Assembly (NCBI RefSeq): GCF_031456835.1
Contig: NZ_JAVDVK010000001.1
Coordinates: forward strand, 124,001 to 188,000
Length of the DNA stretch: 64,000 nt
Reading direction: 5' to 3'
DNA from: Leifsonia shinshuensis
GTDB taxonomy: Bacteria; Actinomycetota; Actinomycetes; Actinomycetales; Microbacteriaceae
The notes below the pieces were generated by a model. That model was not told where the DNA came from, did not search any database, and saw nothing but the letters and a program-made list of their open reading frames with translations. Both the position numbers and the translations under genes were made by a program. How positions within the stretch are numbered: position 1 is the first letter of the stretch; each line of letters begins with the position of its first letter. Positions 1 through 8,558 of the stretch are shown here, piece after piece.

Positions 1-635
1 GCGAGGGTGATGAACCGCGTCCCGGTCGAGAAGCGGTCGACGATCGCCCGGATGTCGTCGTCCCGGCCGACGAGGCCGGTCAGCGGCACCGGCAGGCGGA
101 CCGGCTCCACCACACGGTCGGCGTCGCTCGCCACGTCCGCCGTCACGACCGCCCGGCTCTGGTCGAACCGTTCGGCGAGCAGCGTGGCGAGGTCGTTCTC
201 GATCAGCTGCGCGAGCTCCTTGGGCGTCTCGAAGTACTTGTAGGCGGCGCGGTCGTCGTCGCGGATGCGGGCCAGCAGCTCGGAGAGCTTCGGTTCGCGT
301 CCGTCGGCGGGCGTCTTGACGTAGAGCAGGCGCGGCAGCTCCGGCGGGCAGAGGTTGTACTCGTCCTCGAGACCGGAGACCTCCTCCTCGGGGGCGACCC
401 AGCCGTAGCGCTCCCAGTAGAGGCCCACGAAGACGTCGCTCTGCTCGAGGTACGCCCGGTACAGCTCACGGGGCGGATGAGGGCGCGCGCCGAGCTCGAA
501 CATGACGGGAGCGAGGTGCAGCCGTTCGATGGCGGTCCGTGCGGCACGGCGCTCAGCGGCGAGCTCCTGCAGCGTGGACGACACGAAGATCCGGAGCCGC
601 TGGTCTGGGGTCCGGATCACATGAGGGTGGCTCAT
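1..635 (-). CDS. DUF4062 / NTPase protein, N-terminal part (cut by window edge)
   Basis: The gene starts at an ATG at 635 and runs leftward off the window; 211 codons are visible with no stop. Residues about 14-100 match the DUF4062 pattern: a FVSSTLQEL beta-strand/helix start, then a DVFVGLYWERYGW segment. This domain is usually the N-terminal sensor of large multidomain NTPases. Around residues 185-205 an LVGRDDDIRAIVDRF segment resembles the entry to an NB-ARC/AAA-type ATPase, but its Walker A lies outside the window. Proteins of this build are often STAND-type signalling or defence NTPases. That role is inferred from the family, since only the N-terminus can be seen. Confidence 0.75.
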   Translation of the reverse strand, partial: MSHPHVIRTPDQRLRIFVSSTLQELAAERRAARTAIERLHLAPVMFELGARPHPPRELYRAYLEQSDVFVGLYWERYGWVAPEEEVSGLEDEYNLCPPELPRLLYVKTPADGREPKLSELLARIRDDDRAAYKYFETPKELAQLIENDLATLLAERFDQSRAVVTADVASDADRVVEPVRLPVPLTGLVGRDDDIRAIVDRFSTGTRFITL

Positions 636-761
636 GTAACGTCATTCTGTTGCGTCCGTATGAAAATGTACAGAGGGCACTCCATGGGCGTTGCCTAGCA
701 CGTTGAAAGTGCGGAGCGCAAGCCTCTACAGCCGCATCCTGATCCGGCGTTAGCTAGGCAT

Positions 762-1049
762 GTGAAAGAAGTCGCCTGGTACGTCCTTGGATTCTCCGCC
801 GCGGTGTGCACCCTGGCGTTCGGACTCCTCCTGGCGCCCGGAGCCGCGGATGCGACCCACGGGACGGGAGGGCTCCTCCAGCACCTCACCAGCACCCAGT
901 GGGCCGACCTCGTCGTCGGACTCGTCTTCGCGGCGATCGCGTTCGTGAGCGGCAGCTACCTCTCGTCGCGCGCGGCCTCCGAGGCCGTCGGCGCGATGCC
1001 GTCGGCCGCGCCGACGGTGGAGCTCGTCACCGCGAAGACCGCGGGCTGA
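762..1049 (+). CDS. small two-helix membrane protein, unknown function
   Basis: A 95-residue protein starts at a GTG at 762. An overlapping ATG two bases earlier meets a stop at once. Two hydrophobic segments (about residues 5-28 and 49-67) are typical membrane spans, joined by a short polar loop (THGTGGLLQHLTSTQW). The tail is Ala/Ser-rich. No family was recognised. The preceding 126 bases separate it from a divergent gene and must carry both promoters, but no convincing promoter is visible. The coding call rests on hydrophobic periodicity and codon bias. Confidence 0.6.
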   Translation: MKEVAWYVLGFSAAVCTLAFGLLLAPGAADATHGTGGLLQHLTSTQWADLVVGLVFAAIAFVSGSYLSSRAASEAVGAMPSAAPTVELVTAKTAG

Positions 1050-1065
1050 GCCCCACCGCCCGCGA

Positions 1066-1713
1066 TCACATGTCGCGGTAGCGCTTGGCCGCGGCGAGGG
1101 CCTCCTTCAGGCCCGCGGCGTCGTAGCGGCGCACGTAGGCCGGTGTGTCGCGCTGCGCACGCCATCCCTCGGAGAGCGGTCCGATGTCCACCGCGTCGAA
1201 CCCGAACTCGTCGATCAGGGCCGCGACGCGCTCGCGCGCTCCGGCGTCGTCGCCCGCGACGATCAGCGCGCGGCGGTCCGGCGTGCCGGCCGGAAGGTTC
1301 TGGCTCGTGAGCTCGCGGGCCCCGATGTGGTTGAACGCCTTCACCACGTGCGACTCCGGCAGCACCTTCTGCAGGCGCTCGGCGACGGTCGTCGACTCGT
1401 CATCCAGCTCCGCGATGTGCCCGTCGCGCTGCGGGTAGTAGTTGTTGGTGTCGATCACGATCTTCCCGGCGAGTTCGGCGACGGGGAGCGTCGCCTCGGC
1501 GGCCAGGGGAGTCGTCACCACCACGATGTCGCCGGCGGACGCGGCCTCCGCCGGGGTCGCGGCGCGGGCGCGCTCGCCCAGTTCGTCGACGAGGCCCTGC
1601 AGGGTCTCGGGGCCGCGGGAGTTGCTGAGCACCACGTCGTAGCCGTGCGCGACCGCGAGGCGCGCGAGCTGGGAGCCGATGTGTCCTGATCCGATGAGTC
1701 CGATGGTCGTCAT
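1066..1713 (-). CDS. NADPH-dependent F420 reductase-like oxidoreductase
   Basis: This 215-residue protein has an N-terminal Rossmann motif (GLIGSGHIGSQLA, residues 5-17) typical of the F420-dependent NADP oxidoreductase/YrpG-like family. Later blocks fit that family: VVVTTPL (about 64-70), an IDTNNYYPQRDG region near residue 90, and VVKAFNHIGA near residue 125. It probably binds NAD(P) and acts in the cytosol, but the substrate cannot be told from the sequence. The gene follows the OmpA operon on the same strand after 54 bases, so read-through from that operon is possible. Confidence 0.8.
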   Translation of the reverse strand: MTTIGLIGSGHIGSQLARLAVAHGYDVVLSNSRGPETLQGLVDELGERARAATPAEAASAGDIVVVTTPLAAEATLPVAELAGKIVIDTNNYYPQRDGHIAELDDESTTVAERLQKVLPESHVVKAFNHIGARELTSQNLPAGTPDRRALIVAGDDAGARERVAALIDEFGFDAVDIGPLSEGWRAQRDTPAYVRRYDAAGLKEALAAAKRYRDM

Positions 1714-1767
1714 GTCCGACGGAACAGCGAGGCGGGGGTCACGATTCCCGGGACCGGCGATCGATCC

Positions 1768-2964
1768 TCAGCCGCACAGCCCGACGCCCGCGGACGTCAG
1801 GATGACGGTGCGGTTCTGCTCCGCGAGCGCGTCGGAGTACTTCCCGCTCGCGTCCGTCTCGCTCTTCCAGCCGCACCACTGGAACCCGACCCCGGCCGTC
1901 TGCAGCAGCGACGCGGGCACCCCCAGTCCCACCAGTGCCGCCTTCACGGCATCCGCCCGGCGCAGCGACAGCGCGGTGTCCGCCGTATTGTCAGTGGCCT
2001 GGTCCTTGGATGCGGTGCCCGTCACGGTGACCGGCTTGCCGTTCTGCTCGATGGCCGGCACCAGCGTGGCGAGCACCTTCTGCGCGGCGGCCGGATCGGA
2101 GAAGTCGGCCGTGTCCTTCGTGAACAGCAGGTCGCTGTTGCGGATGACGACCGGATGCGACCAGTCGGTCTTCGTCGAGACGGCCTCCACGGCGACGGGC
2201 GTGACCGCGGGGAGACCCGCGGCGGCGCTCCCGGAGGCGGGTTCGGGCAGCAGTGACAGTGTGCCGCCCGCGGCCTTCACCACGGCCGACCAGATCGCCT
2301 CGAGGTTGCTCCGGGCGGGAACGGTGAGCGGCTGCTGCGCGCCCGCGACGTCGCCCATCCCGGACCAGTACACGGTGACGCCCTTCAGGTCCTTCGGGAG
2401 CAGGCCACGAGCCGTGAGATCGGCCACCACCTGCGCGGGGTCGGCGTAGAGCAGGCCGGTGCCGGCGAAGTTCAGCGGGTCGGTGGTCTGCAGTCCGCTG
2501 CCGATCACGACGACGCCCATCGGGTCGCTGCCGAGGTCGCGGGCCGCCTGGTCGATGGCCCCGAGGAAGTCGACCTCGGGCGCGGAGGCTTTCAGCCCGG
2601 CGATGTACGAGCCGATCTGCGCGAGCTTGGTGCGCTGGTCGTTCTGGCAGACGATCGCATCCTGCGCGGAGGAGCCCAGCGCGGTCGTGCCCATCACCTG
2701 CGGGGTGCCGGACGGCACCACGACGGTGACGCTCCCGTTGGTCTTGCCCGCCTCCTCCAGCTGGGTGGATGCGGAGGCCGGGACGGCGACGGCCGGCGCG
2801 TTGGCCGTGCTGCCGGCGACGACGCCGAGGTTGCGCTTGTGGGACTGGTCGCAGGCCTCGCCGGACGCCGTCGCGGGCGTGCACGCGGTCAGGCACGCGC
2901 AGACGGCGACGACGGCCGCGGCGGCCGCCAGGAGACGCCCGCGGGTCGCCCGCGCCGCGCTCAC
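1768..2964 (-). CDS. OmpA-family lipoprotein with an N-terminal VWA-like region
   Basis: This 398-residue protein starts with GTG at 2964, sharing GTGA with the stop of the upstream gene. A signal peptide ends in the lipobox LTAC near residue 28, so it should be a cell-surface lipoprotein. Residues about 80-230 read like an alpha/beta fold (NGSVTVVVPSGTP, PMGVVVIGSGLQTTDP) reminiscent of von Willebrand type A domains; that is a weak match. Residues about 280-390 form an OmpA C-terminal domain (TLVPAIEQNGKPVTVTG, SLRRADAVKAAL), which normally binds peptidoglycan. It is the last gene of a four-gene operon and may tie that membrane module to the cell wall. Confidence 0.8.
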   Translation of the reverse strand: MSAARATRGRLLAAAAAVVAVCACLTACTPATASGEACDQSHKRNLGVVAGSTANAPAVAVPASASTQLEEAGKTNGSVTVVVPSGTPQVMGTTALGSSAQDAIVCQNDQRTKLAQIGSYIAGLKASAPEVDFLGAIDQAARDLGSDPMGVVVIGSGLQTTDPLNFAGTGLLYADPAQVVADLTARGLLPKDLKGVTVYWSGMGDVAGAQQPLTVPARSNLEAIWSAVVKAAGGTLSLLPEPASGSAAAGLPAVTPVAVEAVSTKTDWSHPVVIRNSDLLFTKDTADFSDPAAAQKVLATLVPAIEQNGKPVTVTGTASKDQATDNTADTALSLRRADAVKAALVGLGVPASLLQTAGVGFQWCGWKSETDASGKYSDALAEQNRTVILTSAGVGLCG

Positions 2965-3869
2965 TGGAGGCCTCCGGTCGCCGTCCCGGGACCGGCCGCC
3001 GGTGCTGCCGTCGCCCCGGGCGGCAGCGGCGTGGCGATGTCAGGCGTCTCGACGCCGCGGCGCGACCGCAGCTCGCGGATGATCTGGCTGGTGCTCTCCG
3101 GGTCGCGCTCGCGCTGCGCGAGGCGCGTGGCGAGCTGCGCCCGCACCACGTCCATCCGGGAGTGGAAGGTGACCCGCGCGCCGGTGTAGCGGATGGCGTC
3201 GTGGGCGTCGAGCTGCAGCGCCGAGCGGGTCCGCTCCTGCGCCGCGACGGCCTCGCCGAGCAGCCGGTCGCGGTGCAGGCGCAGGCGTGCGGCGTGTGCG
3301 TGCGCTTTCTCGGCCGCCGTGAGCAGCGGACGCGTGGTCAGCCAGGCGACGACGAAACTGACCGCGCCGGAGGTGACGAGCACGCCCAGCATCAGGAACG
3401 CCATGATCGTGTCCGGGGCGGTCCACGAGAAGCCGGCGGGCGCCGCGGTCTGCGAGCCGCCGACCAGCCCGGTCAGGCCGCCGGCGCTCTGCGCGTCGAT
3501 GCCCGCCTTGATCCGGGCGATCGTGACCCCGGCGAGCACGGCGGCCCAGACCAGCCCCAGGACGACCGCGGTCGCGATCCACCGCCGCGACATGATCCCG
3601 GCCTGCACGCGGCGCAGCAGGATGGCCACGATGTGCGGCAGCGTGACCACGGCGAGCGAGATGCCGAGCGTGATGATGTACATCTGCAGCCCGATGGAGC
3701 CGTACTGGCTGTCGTTGCGCAGCAGCAGGGTGAGCGCCTGCGTGAGCAGGATGTAGTCCACCGCGATCATCGCGACGAGCAGCACGTAGACCATCGCGTG
3801 GGCGAACGGGGAGATGTGCCCGACGCGCGGGCGCAGACGGGGCGGGCGGGTGACGATGTCGCGAGCCAT
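2961..3869 (-). CDS. four-helix membrane protein of an envelope operon
   Basis: This 302-residue protein has four predicted membrane segments: about 25-50, 65-87, 100-120 and 150-173. A cytoplasmic-looking helical region (about 175-270, rich in Arg, Glu and Ala) follows, then a Pro/Ala/Gly-rich tail. The start at 3869 has a good ribosome binding site (GAGAGGACGCC) and lies 9 bases after the upstream stop; its own stop overlaps the lipoprotein gene by four bases. No named family was recognised. Membrane protein plus OmpA protein resembles stator-like or wall-anchored complexes only in outline. Confidence 0.75.
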   Translation of the reverse strand: MARDIVTRPPRLRPRVGHISPFAHAMVYVLLVAMIAVDYILLTQALTLLLRNDSQYGSIGLQMYIITLGISLAVVTLPHIVAILLRRVQAGIMSRRWIATAVVLGLVWAAVLAGVTIARIKAGIDAQSAGGLTGLVGGSQTAAPAGFSWTAPDTIMAFLMLGVLVTSGAVSFVVAWLTTRPLLTAAEKAHAHAARLRLHRDRLLGEAVAAQERTRSALQLDAHDAIRYTGARVTFHSRMDVVRAQLATRLAQRERDPESTSQIIRELRSRRGVETPDIATPLPPGATAAPAAGPGTATGGLQ

Positions 3870-3878
3870 GGCGTCCTC

Positions 3879-4232
3879 TCAGGCGTAGGTGTGGAAGTCG
3901 GGGTCGTGGCCGGCGAGCTTGGCGTCCAGCCGCTCCACGTCGAGGTCCGCGCGGCGGATGTCGTCCTCGGCGCGCTCGAGCGCCCGGCGGATCAGCTCCT
4001 CCCGGGCCTGCGCTTCGGCCACCCGCGCCGAGGCGGCGGCGACATTGCGCGTGCGCTGGCGCTCCAGGTCGGCGACGCCCGCGCGCTCGAAGGCGGCGAG
4101 CTCGTGCTCGAACACCTCCAGCGTCTCGACGTCGACGGCATGGCGCATCCGCCGCAGCCGCCACAGCAGCCGGCGGCGGAGACCTCCGGTGGCGGGGACG
4201 CGGTAGTCCTTCAGTCGTTCACGCCGGGGCAT
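3879..4232 (-). CDS. coiled-coil protein, unknown function
   Basis: A 117-residue, highly charged protein without signal or membrane segment. Residues about 30-108 form a continuous amphipathic helix (VETLEVFEHELAAFERAG, then EELIRRALERAEDDIRR), typical of coiled coils; the N-terminus is very basic. The start at 4232 has a strong ribosome binding site (GGAGGACCG) and lies inside the end of the upstream gene (14-base overlap), so translation is coupled. It is likely a soluble partner of the membrane and OmpA proteins of the same operon. Confidence 0.7.
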   Translation of the reverse strand: MPRRERLKDYRVPATGGLRRRLLWRLRRMRHAVDVETLEVFEHELAAFERAGVADLERQRTRNVAAASARVAEAQAREELIRRALERAEDDIRRADLDVERLDAKLAGHDPDFHTYA

Positions 4233-4848
4233 CGGTCCTCCTGTGGTCGGCCTCGTGGGGTGCGATCGGGTGCAGGGCGTCGACGGCCGTGCTGCGCGAC
4301 GTCAGCCAGCCGGCGCGGCGGAGGCCGGGCGGCTGGGGAGCGACCCGGCCGGCGGTGGCGCGGCGGAGCGCGCCCCAGTACACGGCGGCGAGCTCGTCGG
4401 AGCGGTCGAACATCCGCGCCGCCCGCAGCTGCGCCGCGGTGAACCGCGTGTTGATCAGCGCGCTGAGCTCGTCGGAGCGTCGATGCGCCCGCCGGATGCG
4501 CCGCTCCAGCCGCCGCAGCTCCTCGAACGCCGGTCCCGGCCCGTCCGCGATGCGCAGGCGGTCCGCCTCGGACAGCCGGTCGAGGCGGTCCTCGTAGGCG
4601 TCGAGGTCGGCGCGCAGGGCGGCGGTCACCATGCGGTGCTCGGTCAGCTCCCGGCGCATGGCGCGGAAGAAGCGCTGCTCCTCGCGGCGGGCGAAGCCGT
4701 CTGCGCGCGCCTGCAGGGCCGCGATCGTGGGCGTCGTGCCCTCGGCCGCCGGCGCCGGGCCGTCGTGGACGGCGGCCGCGTCGCTCTGCGCCAGCCGCGC
4801 CATGCGGCGGCGGGCCAGCGGTCCGGGTCGAAGCGGCTGCGTGGTCAT
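4219..4848 (-). CDS. helical Arg-rich protein, first gene of the OmpA operon
   Basis: A 209-residue protein starting at the ATG at 4848. It is almost wholly alpha-helical and rich in Arg, Ala and Glu (FARREEQRFFRAMRRELTE, residues 52-70; ERRIRRAHRRSDELSALI about 118-135) and has no membrane segment. Its stop overlaps the next gene by 14 bases, so four genes (4848 down to 1768) form one coupled unit. The function is unknown. The conserved order helical, coiled-coil, membrane, OmpA lipoprotein suggests a complex spanning cytoplasm, membrane and wall; this is inference. Confidence 0.65.
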   Translation of the reverse strand: MTTQPLRPGPLARRRMARLAQSDAAAVHDGPAPAAEGTTPTIAALQARADGFARREEQRFFRAMRRELTEHRMVTAALRADLDAYEDRLDRLSEADRLRIADGPGPAFEELRRLERRIRRAHRRSDELSALINTRFTAAQLRAARMFDRSDELAAVYWGALRRATAGRVAPQPPGLRRAGWLTSRSTAVDALHPIAPHEADHRRTDAPA

Positions 4849-4933
4849 AGGGGGCGAGCGTAGGGAGCGGGCCTGTGCGTCGCCTAGGGGAACGGCGAAG
4901 GAAGACCGAACGTGACCCGATCGTGACCCCCGA

Positions 4934-4939
4934 TAGGGT
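4934..4939 (+). promoter_or_regulatory. -10 element of a leaderless promoter
   Basis: TAGGGT fits the actinobacterial TAnnnT -10 pattern and lies 6 bases before the GTG at 4946, so the transcript should start at the start codon. Two direct copies of CGTGACCC (4911-4918 and 4922-4929, 11 bases apart) cover the -35 region and could be an operator. Confidence 0.55.
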
Positions 4940-4945
4940 GGATCG

Positions 4946-5770
4946 GTGAGCTGGCAGTCCGACGACATCGTGCTCGAACTGAACGATGTCACCTTCCGCC
5001 GAGACGGCACGCACATCCTCGACGGCATCGACCTCACCGTGCGCGCCGGGGAGCACTGGGCGCTGCTCGGCCCGAACGGCGCGGGCAAGTCGACGGTCCT
5101 GGGCTTCTGCGGCGCCCTCACCTTCCCGACCTCCGGCACGGTGGATGTGCTGGGCCACCGGCTCGGCAGGGTCGAGTTGCAGGAGCTCCGGCGGCACATC
5201 GGCCACGTCAACCCGCGGCACCCGGTGCGCTCGCCGCTGACCGTCACCGAGGTCGTGCTGACCGGCATCACCGGAACGCAGGAGCTGCCGATGCGCTGGG
5301 AGCCGGCCGACGACGAGCTGCGCCGAGCGCGCGACCTGCTGCACGCGGTCGGGCTCGACGAGCGCCGCGACTCCCGCTGGCCCACCCTGTCGCAGGGCGA
5401 GCGCGGACGGACGCTGATCGCTCGCGCGCTGATCTCCGACCCGCGGCTGCTGCTGCTCGACGAGCCGACGACCGGACTGGACGTGGCGGCGCGCGAGCAA
5501 CTGCTCGAGACGATCGACGGCCTGGCGCACTCGGCGCCGGCCCTGGCGTCCGTGCTGGTGACGCACCACCTGGAGGAGCTGCCGGAGTCGACCACGCACG
5601 CGCTGCTCATCGCGCACGGCCGGACGGTGGCGGTCGGCGGCATCGACGACGTGATCACGACCGAGACGGTGAGCCGCGCCTTCGAGCACCGCATCCGGGT
5701 CGAGAAGGCGGACGGACGCTGGAGCGCTCGCGCCGTGCGGGAGCGTCCGATCGTCGGAGCGCGGGACTGA
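4946..5770 (+). CDS. ABC transporter ATP-binding protein, no permease nearby
   Basis: This 274-residue ATPase has all core motifs of an ABC subunit: Walker A GPNGAGKS (about residues 44-51), signature LSQGERGR (about 150), Walker B LLLLDEPT and a switch His (VLVTHHLEELP). The GTG start fits the -10 element just upstream. The D-loop and the His after VT resemble ModF/PhrR-type or iron-complex ATPases. No permease or binding protein lies beside it. It is followed 4 bases later by a hydrolase gene, probably cotranscribed. The substrate is unknown. Confidence 0.85.
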   Translation: MSWQSDDIVLELNDVTFRRDGTHILDGIDLTVRAGEHWALLGPNGAGKSTVLGFCGALTFPTSGTVDVLGHRLGRVELQELRRHIGHVNPRHPVRSPLTVTEVVLTGITGTQELPMRWEPADDELRRARDLLHAVGLDERRDSRWPTLSQGERGRTLIARALISDPRLLLLDEPTTGLDVAAREQLLETIDGLAHSAPALASVLVTHHLEELPESTTHALLIAHGRTVAVGGIDDVITTETVSRAFEHRIRVEKADGRWSARAVRERPIVGARD

Positions 5771-5774
5771 CCTC

Positions 5775-6572
5775 ATGGAGGAGCAGGACATTCAGCACGC
5801 CACGGCGGACGATGGGACGCCGATCGCCTTCGCGGAGCGGGGCGTCGGCGTCCCGGTCCTGCTGATCGCCGGGCAGGCGACCGGCATGCACGGCTGGGGT
5901 CCGTTCGCGGACGCCCTCGCCCGTGACTTCCGGGTGATCGTCTACGACCACCGCGGCATCGGCGAGAGCGGGCTCGGCGACCCCGCCGCCTACTCGACCC
6001 GCGCCTTCGCCGACGACGCGGTCGCGGTGCTCGACGCTGCCGGCGTCGCCGCCGCGCACGTCGTCGGCCACTCGATGGGCGGACGGGTGGCCCAGTGGCT
6101 GGCGGCCGAGCACCCGGAGCGGGTCCGCCGGCTCGTGCTCATCGCCACGACCTCCGGCGACCGGTCCGCCGCGCGCCGCGACCCCGCCGCCGTCGCCGAC
6201 CTGCTGAGCGGCGACCGCGAGCGGATGCTGCCGCTGTTCTTCGACGACGGCTGGGCGGCCGCGCATCCCGCCGACGTCGACCGCTTCTTCACGCGGGTCG
6301 CGACGCGCCCGGCGCTCCGCGGGCACTTCGCGGCCAGCCGCGACCACGACGGGTCGGCCGTGCTCGACCGCATCCGCGCCGACACGCTCGTCGTGCACGG
6401 ACGCCACGACGCGCTCACCCCGGTGTCGCACGCGCACCTGCTGGCGGAGCGCATCCCGCACGCGACGCTGACCGAGTTCGAGGCGCGCCACGGCCTCCAC
6501 CTCGACACCCCGGAGGTGGAGGAGGCGGTGCGCGCCTTCCTGCTGCCGCCGGGACAGCGCCCCGCCGGCTGA
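5775..6572 (+). CDS. alpha/beta-fold hydrolase
   Basis: This 265-residue protein shows the alpha/beta hydrolase layout: an oxyanion region after VLLIAGQATGMHGWG, a DHRGIGESG turn, the nucleophile elbow GHSMGG (Ser near residue 98), a late acid in HGRHDALTP and the catalytic His in RHGLHLDTPE. The nearest relatives in this class are ester or C-C bond hydrolases of the 3-oxoadipate enol-lactonase type, but no pathway genes adjoin it. It follows the ABC gene by four bases, so the two are likely one transcript. Confidence 0.85.
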   Translation: MEEQDIQHATADDGTPIAFAERGVGVPVLLIAGQATGMHGWGPFADALARDFRVIVYDHRGIGESGLGDPAAYSTRAFADDAVAVLDAAGVAAAHVVGHSMGGRVAQWLAAEHPERVRRLVLIATTSGDRSAARRDPAAVADLLSGDRERMLPLFFDDGWAAAHPADVDRFFTRVATRPALRGHFAASRDHDGSAVLDRIRADTLVVHGRHDALTPVSHAHLLAERIPHATLTEFEARHGLHLDTPEVEEAVRAFLLPPGQRPAG

Positions 6573-6598
6573 GCGCCCCGCCTGGCTGAACGACCCAC

Positions 6599-7999
6599 TC
6601 AGGCGACCGCGAACACCCCGTCCCGCGCGGCCGCGACGAACTCCGCGTAGTCGGCCTCGGCCTGGTCCGCGTAGCGGCGCCCCCACTCGGCCAGTGCCCG
6701 CGGGAACGACGGGCCGGTCCCGAGGTACCCGGCGACGAACGCCGCCTTCGGCGAGCGTGCGTGCGCCCGGGCGAGGACGGCCCCGCACATCCGCGCGTAG
6801 TCGAAGAACTGCACCGCGTTCATCGACGGGATCTCGAACGACGCGTTCCTGTTGCGGAACTGGCGCATGTAGAACGCGAAACCCTCCACGCGCAGGAAGC
6901 CGAGGAACGGATCCGACACCGCCTGCAGGATGCGCTGGCACGACACCACGCGGTAGCCCTGCTCGTCCGGGAGCAGCGACAGGTCCAGGTAGCCGGGCAG
7001 CGGGGCGACCCCGCCGAACCGCTCGACGACGGACGCCTCCGCCTCCTTCAGCTGCAGCAGCACGACCTCCCCGGTCGGCCCCTGCAGCGCGATGACGAAG
7101 CAGCGCGTGCCGACGCTGCCGACGCCGACCACACGGCGTGCGACGTCGTCGAGGCGGAGCTGCGAGGTCAGGAGGGCGGTGTTCGGCGGCAGGGTCGCGC
7201 GGTAGCTCTCATAGGCTCCCTGGGCCAGCGCCTGTACCTCGGGCTCGGCCCGCCGCAGGATCGGCGGCCGATCGATGAAGCGCAGCACACCGTTCTCGTC
7301 GGTCTCCAGCGTCTTGCGGGCGACGTGCTCGCTGGTCCGCTTGCGCGACTCCTTGGTGACCCGGTCGATGAGGCTCAGCATGTCGGCGCTGAGCAGCCGG
7401 CTCTCGCGGGCGGAGGTGACGGAGCTCGGGGTGAAGTACCGGGTGATCAGCGGGTTCTGCAGCGCCCGGGCCAGCCAGATCCGGTAGGCGGATGCGGTCG
7501 CCTGCGCGGCCTCCATCACGAAGTCGGCGGGAAGGGGGATCGCCCGCCCGGCGATGACGACGCTGGCGACGAGCCGCTTCACGTCCCACTCCCACGGTCC
7601 GACCGTCGACTCGTCGAAGTCGTTGATGTCGAAGACCATGGCGTTCTCGGGCGAGCGGTAGATGCCGAAGTTCGAGAGGTGCGCGTCCCCGCAGACGACG
7701 ACCTCCGCGCCGGTCGACGGGGCCGAGCGCAGATCGGCGGCCTGGATCGCGGCGGTGCCGCGGTAGAACGCGAACGCGTCGGCGCTCATCCGCTCCACCC
7801 GGAGGTCGATGAGGTTCTGCAGCCGGTTCTCGTGCTGGGCGCGCAGGATGCCGATCGGGTCGCGTCCGGGAGGCGGGACGTACTCGGCGTGCGCCGAGCG
7901 GGGGAGCGTCGTGCGGGCCGCGCGGCCCGCCTCGAAGAGTTCCGCGGCAGAGAGGGGCGACTCCGCCCGCTCGCCCGTTTCCGCGATGTCCAGGGTCAT
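6599..7999 (-). CDS. DUF2252 family protein
   Basis: This 466-residue protein starts at the ATG at 7999, chosen for the GAGG ribosome binding site eight bases before it; the frame stays open upstream. The sequence is a full-length DUF2252 member: FYRGTAAIQAADL, CGDAHLSNFGIY (about 108-119) and FDINDFDES (about 126-134). The HLxNFG and DINDFD blocks resemble the catalytic loop and metal site of aminoglycoside phosphotransferase/protein-kinase-like folds, so a small-molecule kinase role is suspected, but no activity is established here. It is a single gene on its strand. Confidence 0.8.
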   Translation of the reverse strand: MTLDIAETGERAESPLSAAELFEAGRAARTTLPRSAHAEYVPPPGRDPIGILRAQHENRLQNLIDLRVERMSADAFAFYRGTAAIQAADLRSAPSTGAEVVVCGDAHLSNFGIYRSPENAMVFDINDFDESTVGPWEWDVKRLVASVVIAGRAIPLPADFVMEAAQATASAYRIWLARALQNPLITRYFTPSSVTSARESRLLSADMLSLIDRVTKESRKRTSEHVARKTLETDENGVLRFIDRPPILRRAEPEVQALAQGAYESYRATLPPNTALLTSQLRLDDVARRVVGVGSVGTRCFVIALQGPTGEVVLLQLKEAEASVVERFGGVAPLPGYLDLSLLPDEQGYRVVSCQRILQAVSDPFLGFLRVEGFAFYMRQFRNRNASFEIPSMNAVQFFDYARMCGAVLARAHARSPKAAFVAGYLGTGPSFPRALAEWGRRYADQAEADYAEFVAAARDGVFAVA

Positions 8000-8086
8000 A
8001 CCGCACCTCTTCCACGGAGCCACCGCCGTGGGGACGCCGACGTCCCCGGGTGTGGACGCGCTCATCATAGGTCCGCGCGTGGCCGC

Positions 8087-8092
8087 TAGGGT
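8087..8092 (+). promoter_or_regulatory. -10 element of a leaderless promoter
   Basis: TAGGGT (TAnnnT) lies seven bases before the ATG at 8100, so the message for the 112-residue protein is expected to lack a leader. This decides the start in favour of 8100 over the out-of-frame ATG at 8093. Confidence 0.55.
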
Positions 8093-8099
8093 ATGCAGA

Positions 8100-8438
8100 A
8101 TGCAGGGATGGATCGAGCACCGCCGCGAGGACGGCGAACGCGTCGGATGGCTGCGTCCGGAGGGGGAGGGTTTCGTGCCCGTCGACCTGCTCGGGCGCGA
8201 GCTCGCGGGTCCGGTGGACTGGCTGACCGGCGAGGAACTGCTGGAGTCGACGGGCATCGGCTACCTGGCGGACCGCTACGAGCTGCTGCTCGACGACGGG
8301 CGCGCGCTGCGCGTCCGGCTGACCGAGGTCTCGACCGAGCGCATCGTCGTCAAGAAGGACGACTTCGGCGCGATCGACGCCCCGCAGCTGATCTACACGT
8401 TGCCGTTCCCGATCCCGGAGTCGCTCCGGCCGGTCTGA
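8100..8438 (+). CDS. conserved hypothetical protein, 112 aa
   Basis: A soluble, acidic protein beginning MQGWIEHRREDGERVGWL. It alternates short strands and helices (RYELLLDDGRALRVRLTEV near residues 62-80) and ends in a hydrophobic YTLPFPIPESLRPV tail. No domain was recognised. Codon bias matches its neighbours. It stands alone between a divergent DUF2252 gene and the HerA-like ATPase gene. Confidence 0.65.
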   Translation: MQGWIEHRREDGERVGWLRPEGEGFVPVDLLGRELAGPVDWLTGEELLESTGIGYLADRYELLLDDGRALRVRLTEVSTERIVVKKDDFGAIDAPQLIYTLPFPIPESLRPV

Positions 8439-8509
8439 CGGTCGGCACCGTCCGCACGGTTCGCCGGGTCCACCGATCCGCGGACTGTCCGCGGTCGGTC
8501 GAGCGGCGC

Positions 8510-8515
8510 TACCAT
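8510..8515 (+). promoter_or_regulatory. -10 element upstream of the HerA-like ATPase
   Basis: TACCAT matches TAnnnT. A start of transcription near 8522 gives a leader of about 37 bases that includes the AGGAGA ribosome binding site for the ATG at 8559. Confidence 0.4.
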
Positions 8516-8558
8516 CGGCCGCATCCGCGCCGCCGGGCCGGTGCGAGAGGAGACCGCC

